62,586 nt of DNA, taken from contig JALLOO010000004.1 in NCBI GenBank assembly GCA_027717985.1, forward strand, positions 1 to 62,586, read 5' to 3'. Each line of letters opens with the position of its first letter. Within the stretch, counting starts at the first letter, position 1. Positions 19,143-27,938 of the stretch are shown one piece after another. A program made the translations under genes and the position numbers. A model generated the notes under the pieces. It was given only the letters and a program-made list of their open reading frames with translations. It did not search any database and was not told the DNA's origin. The DNA is from Patescibacteria group bacterium AH-259-L05. Its GTDB lineage: Bacteria; Patescibacteriota; Patescibacteriia; UBA2591; UBA6264.

Positions 19143-20054
19143 ATGAGTAATAAAAAGAAGAAAACCGCTGGCAAGCCTCAAGTCACGATATCTCCAAAGG
19201 ATTACAAGGGAAAGGTTAATCCAGATTGGTGTGTCGGATGTGGAGATTTTGGTGTCTTGAACGCCTTTCAAAAGGCGTGTTCAGAACTTGGACTCCCGTC
19301 CCATAAGATTCTAGTGGTTAGTGGTATCGGCTGTTCCTCAAATTTCCCTGGATTTTTCAACTCCTACGGTATGCATACACTTCATGGCCGTCCCCTCCCC
19401 GTGGCCACAGGCGCTAAACTTGCCAATCATGAACTGACCGTAATCGTTACTGCCGGTGACGGAGATGGTTATGGGATTGGTGGTAACCATTTTACACACA
19501 CTGCGCGTCGAAATATTGATCTCACCTACCTGGTCATGAACAACCAGATCTACGGACTCACCACCGGCCAGATATCTCCCACGAGTCGTATGGGAATGAA
19601 GACCAAGAGCACGCCATACGGAAGCGTGGAATTACCCGTTAACCCCCTTACGTTAGCTATCATGGGCGGAGCCACCTTTGTGGCTCGAGCCTACAGTAGT
19701 GAGGGCAGCTACTTCGTAAACCTTATAAAACAGGCAATTCAGCATAAAGGCTTTTCCTTTATTGATATATTCAGCCCTTGCGTCACCTATAATCACGAGA
19801 ATACTCATACATTCTTTAAGCAACGGATAAAGCACTTGGAAGACGAGGGTCACGACCCCACTGACTGGAAAACAGCATGCGAGAAGGCCATGATCTGGGG
19901 GGATGAAATCTATACCGGGCTCTTCTTACAAAACACAGAGAGACGGACACTTGAGCAATTGGAACCGATTCTTGACAAAGGAGGACCTCTTGCACATCGG
20001 TCACTCGGCCTTACTGAAGCGCAGTCTTCAAAAATCATTGAGAAGCTAATGTAG
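19143..20054 (+). CDS. 2-oxoacid:ferredoxin oxidoreductase beta subunit (TPP-binding), no alpha subunit adjacent
   Basis: NPDWCVGCGDFGVLNAFQKA, GIGCSSNFPGF, TAGDGDGYGIGGNHF, MNNQIYGLTTGQISPT. Confidence 0.93.
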   Translation: MSNKKKKTAGKPQVTISPKDYKGKVNPDWCVGCGDFGVLNAFQKACSELGLPSHKILVVSGIGCSSNFPGFFNSYGMHTLHGRPLPVATGAKLANHELTVIVTAGDGDGYGIGGNHFTHTARRNIDLTYLVMNNQIYGLTTGQISPTSRMGMKTKSTPYGSVELPVNPLTLAIMGGATFVARAYSSEGSYFVNLIKQAIQHKGFSFIDIFSPCVTYNHENTHTFFKQRIKHLEDEGHDPTDWKTACEKAMIWGDEIYTGLFLQNTERRTLEQLEPILDKGGPLAHRSLGLTEAQSSKIIEKLM

Positions 20055-20073
20055 GGAGAGAGTAGGATTTAGA

Positions 20074-20113
20074 ATAAACCCCGCTTCAGCTAAAACTGAT
20101 GGCGGGGTTTTCC
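20074..20113 (+). terminator. Rho-independent terminator
   Basis: AAACCCCGC...GCGGGGTTTTCCTTTTT. Confidence 0.75.
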
Positions 20114-20123
20114 TTTTTACTTG

Positions 20124-20187
20124 TCCACACAACCTCCTCTTGATTTTTTTCACTATGTGTGCTATACTATATGTGCTCTTTGAAAAC
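20124..20187 (+). promoter_or_regulatory. Second copy of the 43 bp promoter plus boxA-like TGCTCTTTGAAAAC
   Basis: 43 bp identical to 19057-19099; TATACT 20163-20168; GCTCTTTGAAAAC from 20175. Confidence 0.65.
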
Positions 20188-20235
20188 TGGCTCACCTCGT
20201 ATGAGGCGAACCACAAAATATAAGGAGGTTATGTC

Positions 20236-20550
20236 ATGACCTTTATTATCACTGAACCATGTATTGGCGTGTGTGATACTGCATGTGTGGATGTATGCCC
20301 GGTTGATTGTATTCATTTTGACGTGGACGAGAAAGATGCCGGACAAAAAATGAAAGAAATGAAAGCAGCAGATCCGAATGTGGACCTAGAAAAACTTCAG
20401 CTGTTTATTGATCCTGAAGAATGTATTGACTGCGCTGCATGTGAACCAGAGTGTCCGGTAGAAGCCATCTTTCCCGAAGATGAAGTCCCTGATGTATGGA
20501 AAGACTTTATTAAGATGAACTATGAGGCCTTTGGTCAAGAGGCCCCGTAA
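20236..20550 (+). CDS. Ferredoxin, 7Fe-type motif pattern
   Basis: CIGVCDTACVDVCPVDCI and CIDCAACEPECPVEAI. Confidence 0.9.
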   Translation: MTFIITEPCIGVCDTACVDVCPVDCIHFDVDEKDAGQKMKEMKAADPNVDLEKLQLFIDPEECIDCAACEPECPVEAIFPEDEVPDVWKDFIKMNYEAFGQEAP

Positions 20551-20897
20551 TGGTAAAAAAGAAAGCTCATTCACACTATAAGGATGTGCCTGAATGCGTT
20601 GATAAAATTGGTACCAAGAAAAAAAGACCACGGCTTATGGCAGTGGTTGACGAAGATAGCTGCACCGGATGTCAGGTATGTATTCCATTTTGTCCTGTTG
20701 ACTGTATTGAAACGGTCCCGTATGAAAAGTACGATATCCCTATCCCGCCGGTTCAAATCAGATTTGATGAATGTATTGGATGTCAAATCTGCGCACGGGT
20801 ATGCACTAAGCTTACCTGGGACGCCATTCGGATGATTCCCACAGACGAATTTGAACAAACCTATGGTATTAAAATATCTGATAAAGGCCCGCAATAA
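20550..20897 (+). CDS. 4Fe-4S dicluster ferredoxin
   Basis: CTGCQVCIPFCPVDCI and CIGCQICARVCTKL; start overlaps the previous stop. Confidence 0.9.
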   Translation: MVKKKAHSHYKDVPECVDKIGTKKKRPRLMAVVDEDSCTGCQVCIPFCPVDCIETVPYEKYDIPIPPVQIRFDECIGCQICARVCTKLTWDAIRMIPTDEFEQTYGIKISDKGPQ

Positions 20898-20987
20898 AAT
20901 AAAACTATTGTGAGGCCTTTTCTTTTTTTAATACTGTGCTATACTGTGTATAGATTCTTTGAAAACAAATATGAAAGGAGATAACAA

Positions 20988-21521
20988 ATGGCAAAAGATG
21001 GATCTGGTAATATAATTGTTGCGCCTCTCAATAAACTTCTGAATTGGGCTCGCTCAACCTCGCCCTGGTATTTCCAGTTCGGTTTAGCGTGCTGTGCGAT
21101 TGAGATGATGGCAACGGCTGCCTCCCGACACGATTTAGAACGTATTGGTATGATGCCTCGCTCCTCGCCCCGCCAGGCAGATGTTATGATTGTTGCCGGA
21201 ACGGTTACCATGAAAATGGCGCTTCGAATAAAACGGCTGTACGAACAAATGGCAGAGCCAAAATATGTGGTCTCTATGGGGAGCTGCGCTACCAGCGGCG
21301 GCCCGTACTGGCAGTATGGGTATCATGTGCTCAAGGGTGTTGATTTGGTAATTCCCGTTGATGTGTATGTTCCTGGTTGTCCACCACGGCCTGAACAGCT
21401 TATTGAAGGTCTTCTGCGGTTGCAGGAAAAAATTCAAAAAGAACGACCAGTTCAGGAAATAATTGTGCCCAACATCAAGGAAATACTCAAGAAAAAGAAA
21501 AACAAGGAGAAAAAAAAATGA
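20988..21521 (+). CDS. nuoB: NADH-quinone oxidoreductase subunit B-like
   Basis: [53 protein letters not shown]. Confidence 0.93.
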   Translation: MAKDGSGNIIVAPLNKLLNWARSTSPWYFQFGLACCAIEMMATAASRHDLERIGMMPRSSPRQADVMIVAGTVTMKMALRIKRLYEQMAEPKYVVSMGSCATSGGPYWQYGYHVLKGVDLVIPVDVYVPGCPPRPEQLIEGLLRLQEKIQKERPVQEIIVPNIKEILKKKKNKEKKK

Positions 21522-22090
21522 ATGGGGTAAAACAATATTTTACAAATATCTGGCAAGCGATAACCACCCTCTCTGCAGGTATGCGCGTTACTATGAGGCA
21601 TTTACTCCATGCTCGCAAAGGAATTGTCACTCTTCAATATCCTGAAGAACGCTGGCCTCGACCTGAAAGAAATATTGGATTCCCAGAACAAGACTATAAT
21701 GTGATTCGCTCACGTCTGCATGTTGATATGGATGACTGTATTGGATGCTTAAAATGTGAGCGGGTATGTCCAGTTGATTGCATCAAAATTGAAACCGTTA
21801 AAGTTGATAAAGGTGTTGATATTCCTGATGCTGGCCATACGGGTATCACCTCACACGGAACACAGAAACGACTGCTCGTTACCCGATTTGATATTGATAT
21901 GACCGAATGCTGCTACTGTAATCTCTGTGTATATCCTTGTCCGGAAGAGTGTATTTATATGGTGGGCGGCCCGAATGCTGACAAATATCCTCTAGATTAT
22001 GAATTTTCAGAATACGATAGGGCTGACATGATCTACCGATTTGCAAAACCAGAAACTAAACCATGGGCAAAAGAGAATCTGCCTGAATAA
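21518..22090 (+). CDS. nuoI: NADH-quinone oxidoreductase subunit I-like
   Basis: [16 protein letters not shown] and [16 protein letters not shown]; 4 bp overlap with nuoB. Confidence 0.88.
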   Translation: MNGVKQYFTNIWQAITTLSAGMRVTMRHLLHARKGIVTLQYPEERWPRPERNIGFPEQDYNVIRSRLHVDMDDCIGCLKCERVCPVDCIKIETVKVDKGVDIPDAGHTGITSHGTQKRLLVTRFDIDMTECCYCNLCVYPCPEECIYMVGGPNADKYPLDYEFSEYDRADMIYRFAKPETKPWAKENLPE

Positions 22091-22142
22091 TAAAAACCCT
22101 GTATCAAACCGATATCAGGGTTTTCTTTTTTTTATACTATGG

Positions 22143-22168
22143 TATACTAAACCTGTTCTTTTGAAATC
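22143..22168 (+). promoter_or_regulatory. -10 (TATACT) and boxA-like TGTTCTTTTGAAATC
   Basis: TATACT 22143-22148, 6 nt, GTTCTTTT from 22155. Confidence 0.6.
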
Positions 22169-22189
22169 TAAGAATGGAGGGGAAAATCT

Positions 22190-22549
22190 ATGACAAAAAC
22201 GAAAGAAAAAACTCAAGAACCAATCCTTGAAGGAGTTACCCTAACTGAACAAGCTGCCCAACAGATTAAGAAGGTAAAAAAAGAAGATGAGGGAGAATAC
22301 CTTCGCGCATCAGTAACTGGGGGTGGATGTTCTGGCCTAAACTATCAACTTACCTGGGATAGTACGCTCAACGAATTTGATAAACAATTCGAAAGTCACG
22401 GCATTACCATTGTCGTGGATCTGAAATCTCTGCTCTACCTCAAAGGCATGGAAATTGATTACTCCACTGATATGCTCTCGGGAGGATTTCAATTCAGAAA
22501 TCCTAATGCCACAAGAACATGCGGTTGCGGAACATCATTTTCCGTATAA
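22190..22549 (+). CDS. HesB/IscA/SufA-family iron-sulfur carrier
   Basis: VTGGGCSGLNYQL and TCGCGTSFSV cysteines. Confidence 0.92.
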   Translation: MTKTKEKTQEPILEGVTLTEQAAQQIKKVKKEDEGEYLRASVTGGGCSGLNYQLTWDSTLNEFDKQFESHGITIVVDLKSLLYLKGMEIDYSTDMLSGGFQFRNPNATRTCGCGTSFSV

Positions 22550-22654
22550 AAATAGAAAGAAAAGTCCCTTACAATCAGGGGCTTTCTTTTTTTATATAGT
22601 ATGCTATACTATTATATATGTTCTTTAGAATCTATAATATAAGGAGATACACTC

Positions 22655-24106
22655 ATGCGTACCACGAAAAAACAAGCACAAGCGTTAGCAGAAGAACAAG
22701 AACAATACAAATATGGATTTGTTACTGATATTGAAGAAGAAAGCATTCCTGCCGGACTTAATGAAGATATTATTCGACTGATCTCTCTAAAAAAGAACGA
22801 GCCTGAGTTTATGTTACAATGGCGGCTCAAGGCCTATCAAAGGTGGTTGAAAATGAAAGAACCAACATGGGCAAACGTCAAATACCCCAAAATTGACTAT
22901 CAACGTATTGTCTACTACGCTGCGCCAAAGCAGCAAAAACAACTCCAAAACCTTGACGAAGTTGACCCAGAACTCCTGAAAACCTATGAAAAACTCGGTA
23001 TTCCCTTAGAAGAACGAAAACGACTTTCTGGTGTAGCGGTGGATGCAATTTTTGACAGTGTCTCGGTCGCCACAACGTTTAAACAAGAACTTGAAAAACA
23101 CGGTGTTATTTTTTGCGCTTTTTCTGAGGCAGTTGAAAAACATCCTGATTTGATTAAACAATACCTTGGTTCAGTCGTCCCGTATAATGACAACTTTTTT
23201 GCAACACTTAACTCAGCAGTATTTAGTGATGGATCATTTTGTTACATTCCTAAAGGGGTACGCTGTCCTATGGAGCTCTCAACATATTTCCGTATGAATG
23301 CAGCAATGGCTGGTCAGTTTGAACGAACCCTTATTATTGCTGAAGAAGATAGTTATGTAAGCTATTTAGAAGGATGCTCAGCGCCGATGCGAGATGAAAA
23401 TCAGCTCCACGCTGCGGTGGTTGAATTAATTGCACTCAAAAATGCTGAAATCAAATACTCGACCATTCAAAACTGGTATCCCGGCGATAAGAAAGGAAAA
23501 GGAGGCATTTATAACTTTGTTACCAAGCGCGGTATCTGTCGAGGCGACAATGCTAAAATTTCTTGGACACAAGTTGAAACCGGATCTGCGATTACCTGGA
23601 AATATCCAAGCGTGATTCTCAAAGGGAACAATACCACGGGAGAATTTTTTTCAGTCGCACTTACCAATAACTATCAGCAAGCAGATACCGGAACCAAGAT
23701 GATACATATTGGAAAAAATACTAAAAGCACGATCATTTCCAAAGGCATCTCAGCCGGTCATGGACAAAACACCTACCGCGGCAAAGTACAAATCATGAAA
23801 GGTGCACATAACGCACGTAATTACTCTCAGTGTGATTCAATTCTTATCGGCGACAAGTGTGGTGCACACACTTTCCCCTATATTGATGTTCGAAATCCAA
23901 CCGCGCAAATGGAACATGAAGCATCAACTTCAAATATTGGTGATGATCAACTATTCTACTGTGCGCAACGCGGCATTAGTACTGAAGATGCAGTTAACAT
24001 GATTGTCAATGGATTTTCTAAAGAAGTATTTCGCGAATTACCTATGGAATTTGCAGTCGAAGCCCAACGGCTTCTTGAAGTGAGTATGGAAGGGAGTATT
24101 GGATAA
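22655..24106 (+). CDS. sufB: Fe-S cluster assembly protein SufB
   Basis: [72 protein letters not shown]. Confidence 0.95.
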   Translation: MRTTKKQAQALAEEQEQYKYGFVTDIEEESIPAGLNEDIIRLISLKKNEPEFMLQWRLKAYQRWLKMKEPTWANVKYPKIDYQRIVYYAAPKQQKQLQNLDEVDPELLKTYEKLGIPLEERKRLSGVAVDAIFDSVSVATTFKQELEKHGVIFCAFSEAVEKHPDLIKQYLGSVVPYNDNFFATLNSAVFSDGSFCYIPKGVRCPMELSTYFRMNAAMAGQFERTLIIAEEDSYVSYLEGCSAPMRDENQLHAAVVELIALKNAEIKYSTIQNWYPGDKKGKGGIYNFVTKRGICRGDNAKISWTQVETGSAITWKYPSVILKGNNTTGEFFSVALTNNYQQADTGTKMIHIGKNTKSTIISKGISAGHGQNTYRGKVQIMKGAHNARNYSQCDSILIGDKCGAHTFPYIDVRNPTAQMEHEASTSNIGDDQLFYCAQRGISTEDAVNMIVNGFSKEVFRELPMEFAVEAQRLLEVSMEGSIG

Positions 24107-24112
24107 AAAAAT

Positions 24113-24148
24113 AAAAAACCCTGAATCAAAATGATATCAGGGTTTTTT
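24113..24148 (+). terminator. Rho-independent terminator of sufB
   Basis: AAAAAACCCTGAATC...GATATCAGGGTTTTTT. Confidence 0.8.
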
Positions 24149-24155
24149 GAAAAAA

Positions 24156-24542
24156 CTATTTAAAAAAATATTCGACCCACAACTTAATATTAGAATTCTT
24201 TTTACCAAAATAATTATTATTTACACCAGAGCTTTCCCGCTCGTCGTCATCTTCAAGTATGACAACGACCTCCTCACCTGGCTTTGATAGACCAAACTTA
24301 AGCCGGGCTTGTTTTTCCTTGTAGTATTCAGTCTTTCTTTTTAACAGCTCGTCAATTAACTCTTGGTTCTCTGCCTCAAGTGTTTGAATTCGTACTTCTT
24401 TTCGTACTAATTCTTTTTTCAAAGACAAACGGTACGTAATTTCACGGCCCAATGAAACAAGACCAAAAATCAAAAGCAAAATTAATACATATGAAAATGT
24501 TTTTGAAGAAATAACTCGCTTTAAAAATGATGATTTTGTCAT
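24156..24542 (-). CDS. FtsB/DivIC-like septum formation initiator
   Basis: Single TM then coiled coil (LEAENQELIDELLKRKTEYYKEKQARLKFGLSKPGEEVVVI). Confidence 0.75.
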   Translation of the reverse strand: MTKSSFLKRVISSKTFSYVLILLLIFGLVSLGREITYRLSLKKELVRKEVRIQTLEAENQELIDELLKRKTEYYKEKQARLKFGLSKPGEEVVVILEDDDERESSGVNNNYFGKKNSNIKLWVEYFFK

Positions 24543-24620
24543 ATTATTTTCAAGTGAGTGAGTGAAATGCAAAAATTTGTATTTTTGCATTTCCGAACGA
24601 ACGCAGGAAACAAGGTTCCC

Positions 24621-26435
24621 TTATTTTTTTATAATTTCCCAATATGCCTCAGGAGGAATATTAACCTTGCCTAATTTTACTAATTTTTTCTTTCCTTTTT
24701 TTTGCTTTGCTAATAATTTCTTTTTCCGGGTTACATCACCACCGTAGAGCTTTGCCGTTACATCCTTGCGCAATGGCGGAATTCTTTCTGATGCTAAAAT
24801 CCTTCCTCCTATTGCTGCTTGAATCTTAACCTCAAACAACTGCCGCGGTAAAATCTGTTTTAATTTTTTAACAACGTTTCGCCCCTCTCTATACGCCTCA
24901 TCTTTATATACCATACTCGACAGCTGATCAACCGGCTCTCCTGCTACTAAAATATCACGCTTAACGACGTCAGCTGATCTATATTCTAAAAACTGATAAC
25001 TATATGAAGCATATCCCTGGCTCACGCTTTTTAGCTCATCATAAAAACCAGTCAAAAGCAAAAATAAGGGCATATGATAATGAAGGAGCGCTCGCTGATA
25101 TAAATCTTTATCTGCTCCGCCAATATATTCTAAAGATATAAATTTAACTCGCTTCTCTTTTTGCCCGCCAATATTTGAGAGCCAATCCATAATTGAACCA
25201 ATATATGCTTTTGGTGTAATAATATCTATCTTCATCCATGGCTCTTCAATATATGAGATAGTGCTTGGGTCAGGAAGCTCAAGCGGAGAATGAACAACCT
25301 CATACTCATCATCCCCTTTTTTAAACACATGATATGCAACGCTGGGGGTTGATATAATGATTTCAAGATCATACTCTCGTTTGAGCCGTTCGCGCACAAT
25401 ATCCATATGCAGTAACCCTAAAAACCCGGCACGAAACCCAAAACCAAGTGCAGGAGAATGCATAGCCTCATATATCAAACTCGCATCATTTAACTTAAGC
25501 CTTGCCAAACCTTGGCGCAGATTTCCTTTATCAGTTCCTGCTTTTGGATAAAGGCCGGCAAATACTACTTGCTGCGGTGTGACATATCCTGCTAATGGTT
25601 TAATTGACTGATTGTTATGTGCAATCGTATCGCCAACCCGGCATTTTTCAATATCTTTTAATCCCGTGATAATATAGCCTATCTCTCCTGCTTCTAAGAC
25701 ATCTTTCTTTTTCAGATCCGGTGAAAAAATACCAACTTCTTGAACCTCAGAAAATGCATTGCTTGCTAAAAAGGTAATGTTTTCTTCTGATCTCACGTTG
25801 CCATCAAATATGCGTACATACGCAATCACGCCTTTGTATTCATCAAAGTATGAATCAAAAATAAGAGCCCGAAATGGGCTTTTTATATTATCTGGAGGCG
25901 GCGGAACCTTATCAACAATAGTTGCTAAAACGTCCTCAACTCCAGTCCCCTCTTTTGCTGAAATACAGATAATTTCTTTCTCACGTATTTTTAAAAGATT
26001 CGCAAGCTCTTTTTTTCTCTCATCAATATCAATATTTTCTAAATCAATCTTATTAATCACCGGAATAATAACTAAATTCTGTTTTTGTGCTAAATATAAA
26101 TTCGCCAAGGTTTGTGCCTGAATCCCTTGGCTTGCATCAACTAATAAAATGGCACCCTCGACTGCTGCTAATGAGCGCGAAACTTCATAGGAAAAATCAA
26201 CATGACCAGGAGTATCGATCAGGTTCAGAACATAATCCTTCCACATCATAGTGGCTGGTTGAAGCTTAATCGTAATCCCTCGCTCTCGCTCAAGCGGCAT
26301 TCTATCAAGATATTGCGGCTCCATTTTTTCTTTAGGGACAGTTTTGGTTAATTCTAAAAACCTATCAGCTAAAGTTGATTTTCCATGGTCCACGTGAGAA
26401 ATAATACAGAAATTTCGAATGCTTGAACTCGCCAT
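24621..26435 (-). CDS. lepA: Elongation factor 4
   Basis: SHVDHGKSTLADRFLELT, RERGITIKLQPATM, C-terminal KAKQKKGKKKLVKLGKVNIPPEAYWEIIKK-type tail. Confidence 0.96.
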   Translation of the reverse strand: MASSSIRNFCIISHVDHGKSTLADRFLELTKTVPKEKMEPQYLDRMPLERERGITIKLQPATMMWKDYVLNLIDTPGHVDFSYEVSRSLAAVEGAILLVDASQGIQAQTLANLYLAQKQNLVIIPVINKIDLENIDIDERKKELANLLKIREKEIICISAKEGTGVEDVLATIVDKVPPPPDNIKSPFRALIFDSYFDEYKGVIAYVRIFDGNVRSEENITFLASNAFSEVQEVGIFSPDLKKKDVLEAGEIGYIITGLKDIEKCRVGDTIAHNNQSIKPLAGYVTPQQVVFAGLYPKAGTDKGNLRQGLARLKLNDASLIYEAMHSPALGFGFRAGFLGLLHMDIVRERLKREYDLEIIISTPSVAYHVFKKGDDEYEVVHSPLELPDPSTISYIEEPWMKIDIITPKAYIGSIMDWLSNIGGQKEKRVKFISLEYIGGADKDLYQRALLHYHMPLFLLLTGFYDELKSVSQGYASYSYQFLEYRSADVVKRDILVAGEPVDQLSSMVYKDEAYREGRNVVKKLKQILPRQLFEVKIQAAIGGRILASERIPPLRKDVTAKLYGGDVTRKKKLLAKQKKGKKKLVKLGKVNIPPEAYWEIIKK

Positions 26436-26512
26436 ACCTCAATAGTATGAGATTTAGGAGACGATGTCAATAAATATAAAAGACGCCCATGCTTATTATT
26501 TGCTTGGACGTC

Positions 26513-26977
26513 CTAATCATCTTGAAGCTCCTGTCGTATTTTGTACAACATCCGTATGAATTTACGAGCTGGCAGTGAAGTATGTGGTGATTCAGGATGG
26601 CCAAGATTATGCGTCAATGTTGCATCTCTGGTTGAAACAAGTGCTTTTCGGGCTCGATTACTTTGTGTAAACTTAGCCCTCAATGCTCTTTCAATCAGTG
26701 CAAAATGCTCTGGCGAACGAAAACCGAATTCCTGGCCCTGCCACCAAACCTTTTGTTTATGACGAATCCGCCTGTTAGCTTTCTTTCCCTTGAATTTTGC
26801 TGCTCTGCCAACAAGGCTGCAAACATGTGTTTGCATCTCAGGATTTGGAAACTTCAAAGCCTGAATAAAACCTTCAGCAGAAGCGCACTCAACTCCGTCA
26901 ATCACAAATGGAGTCGCAGCAAAATTCGAAAGAACATTAGCCGCCCATCCACCTTTGCTTCCAATATTAATTGCCAT
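26513..26977 (-). CDS. NADAR/YbiA-like family protein
   Basis: AANVLSNFAATPFVIDGVECASAEGFIQALKF; C-terminal HESPHTSLPARKF-like pattern. Confidence 0.65.
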   Translation of the reverse strand: MAINIGSKGGWAANVLSNFAATPFVIDGVECASAEGFIQALKFPNPEMQTHVCSLVGRAAKFKGKKANRRIRHKQKVWWQGQEFGFRSPEHFALIERALRAKFTQSNRARKALVSTRDATLTHNLGHPESPHTSLPARKFIRMLYKIRQELQDD

Positions 26978-27147
26978 TTCAGGGCCTCCCTTTGTTTATT
27001 GTTATTTATATTATAACACAAAAATCTAAAAATGTCAAGAGCAATGTTGGGGATAAATCAAAATACCTTGACATTTATGAATAATAATGGTAGAATTATA
27101 TTATAGTAGTTCGTTTCACTATATAAACTGTATAAATGGAGGGAAAC

Positions 27148-27633
27148 ATGAAAAGAAAACCATGGCCGAATACTGAATACAAAGAAGTTTCAGACAAGTA
27201 CGCTCCGGCAATTCTAGCACTATATGAAGGGCATCCATTTCAGCCCCTTATACGGAAGAGAATCTTTACCACATACGCGGTCATTAAACCATTCAATGTT
27301 CGCAGAACAATAGCGCAAGATGAATATATAAATATGCTCAAAGGACTTTCGGCAAAAGAGCTGCCAAAAATACTTGCACAATGTGAGGATAAACAAGAAG
27401 CCCGGACTGTACTCCATTTTGCTACCACGATTGCGCTTCATACCGGATCCGAGCAAGCCGCTGTTTATGCAGCAAAAGTTGGACTTGCCTATCGAACTAA
27501 CGATAAACAGACAGAATTAACTGAGATCTTTTCTGATCTTACCAGCTGGGCTAAAGAAAATCCTGACAAGCGAATAGCTGCAGGTAATGTTATCTCGGCA
27601 GCCAAACAGTATCTCTCTAGCCTAAGTCAATAA
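27148..27633 (+). CDS. Hypothetical protein
   Basis: GGAGG RBS and TTGACA promoter upstream; no family recognised. Confidence 0.6.
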   Translation: MKRKPWPNTEYKEVSDKYAPAILALYEGHPFQPLIRKRIFTTYAVIKPFNVRRTIAQDEYINMLKGLSAKELPKILAQCEDKQEARTVLHFATTIALHTGSEQAAVYAAKVGLAYRTNDKQTELTEIFSDLTSWAKENPDKRIAAGNVISAAKQYLSSLSQ

Positions 27634-27643
27634 ATAGAGTAGG

Positions 27644-27670
27644 AGGAGGGCTTCGCCGCTCCTCCGTACT
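27644..27670. repeat. GC-rich palindrome
   Basis: GGAGGAG GGCTTCGCCG CTCCTCC. Confidence 0.7.
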
Positions 27671-27938
27671 ATATAAATGGTTCGCTCGGTCGAGATAAAA
27701 GCAAGCTTTCATTTCTCCCTCGCTGCCATTTATGAAACAAATCCCGCGATACATGCGGGATTTTCTGGTTCAAAATAACATCTGCATAAAGCTAGACTAT
27801 GTTCTTTCATGCCTACTTCCTTGTTTTTTTGGTTATCAACCGCTTAACCTTGCCCTTGGTATCTATCACCAGTAATCCTCGTAAAACAGCCTCTTTTACC
27901 TCCTCTTTTCTTGCAAAAGGCGACTTTAAAAACTTTTG

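Noticed and set aside
20988-22090. Complete respiratory complex I locus
   Set aside because: Only NuoB- and NuoI-like subunits are present in the window.
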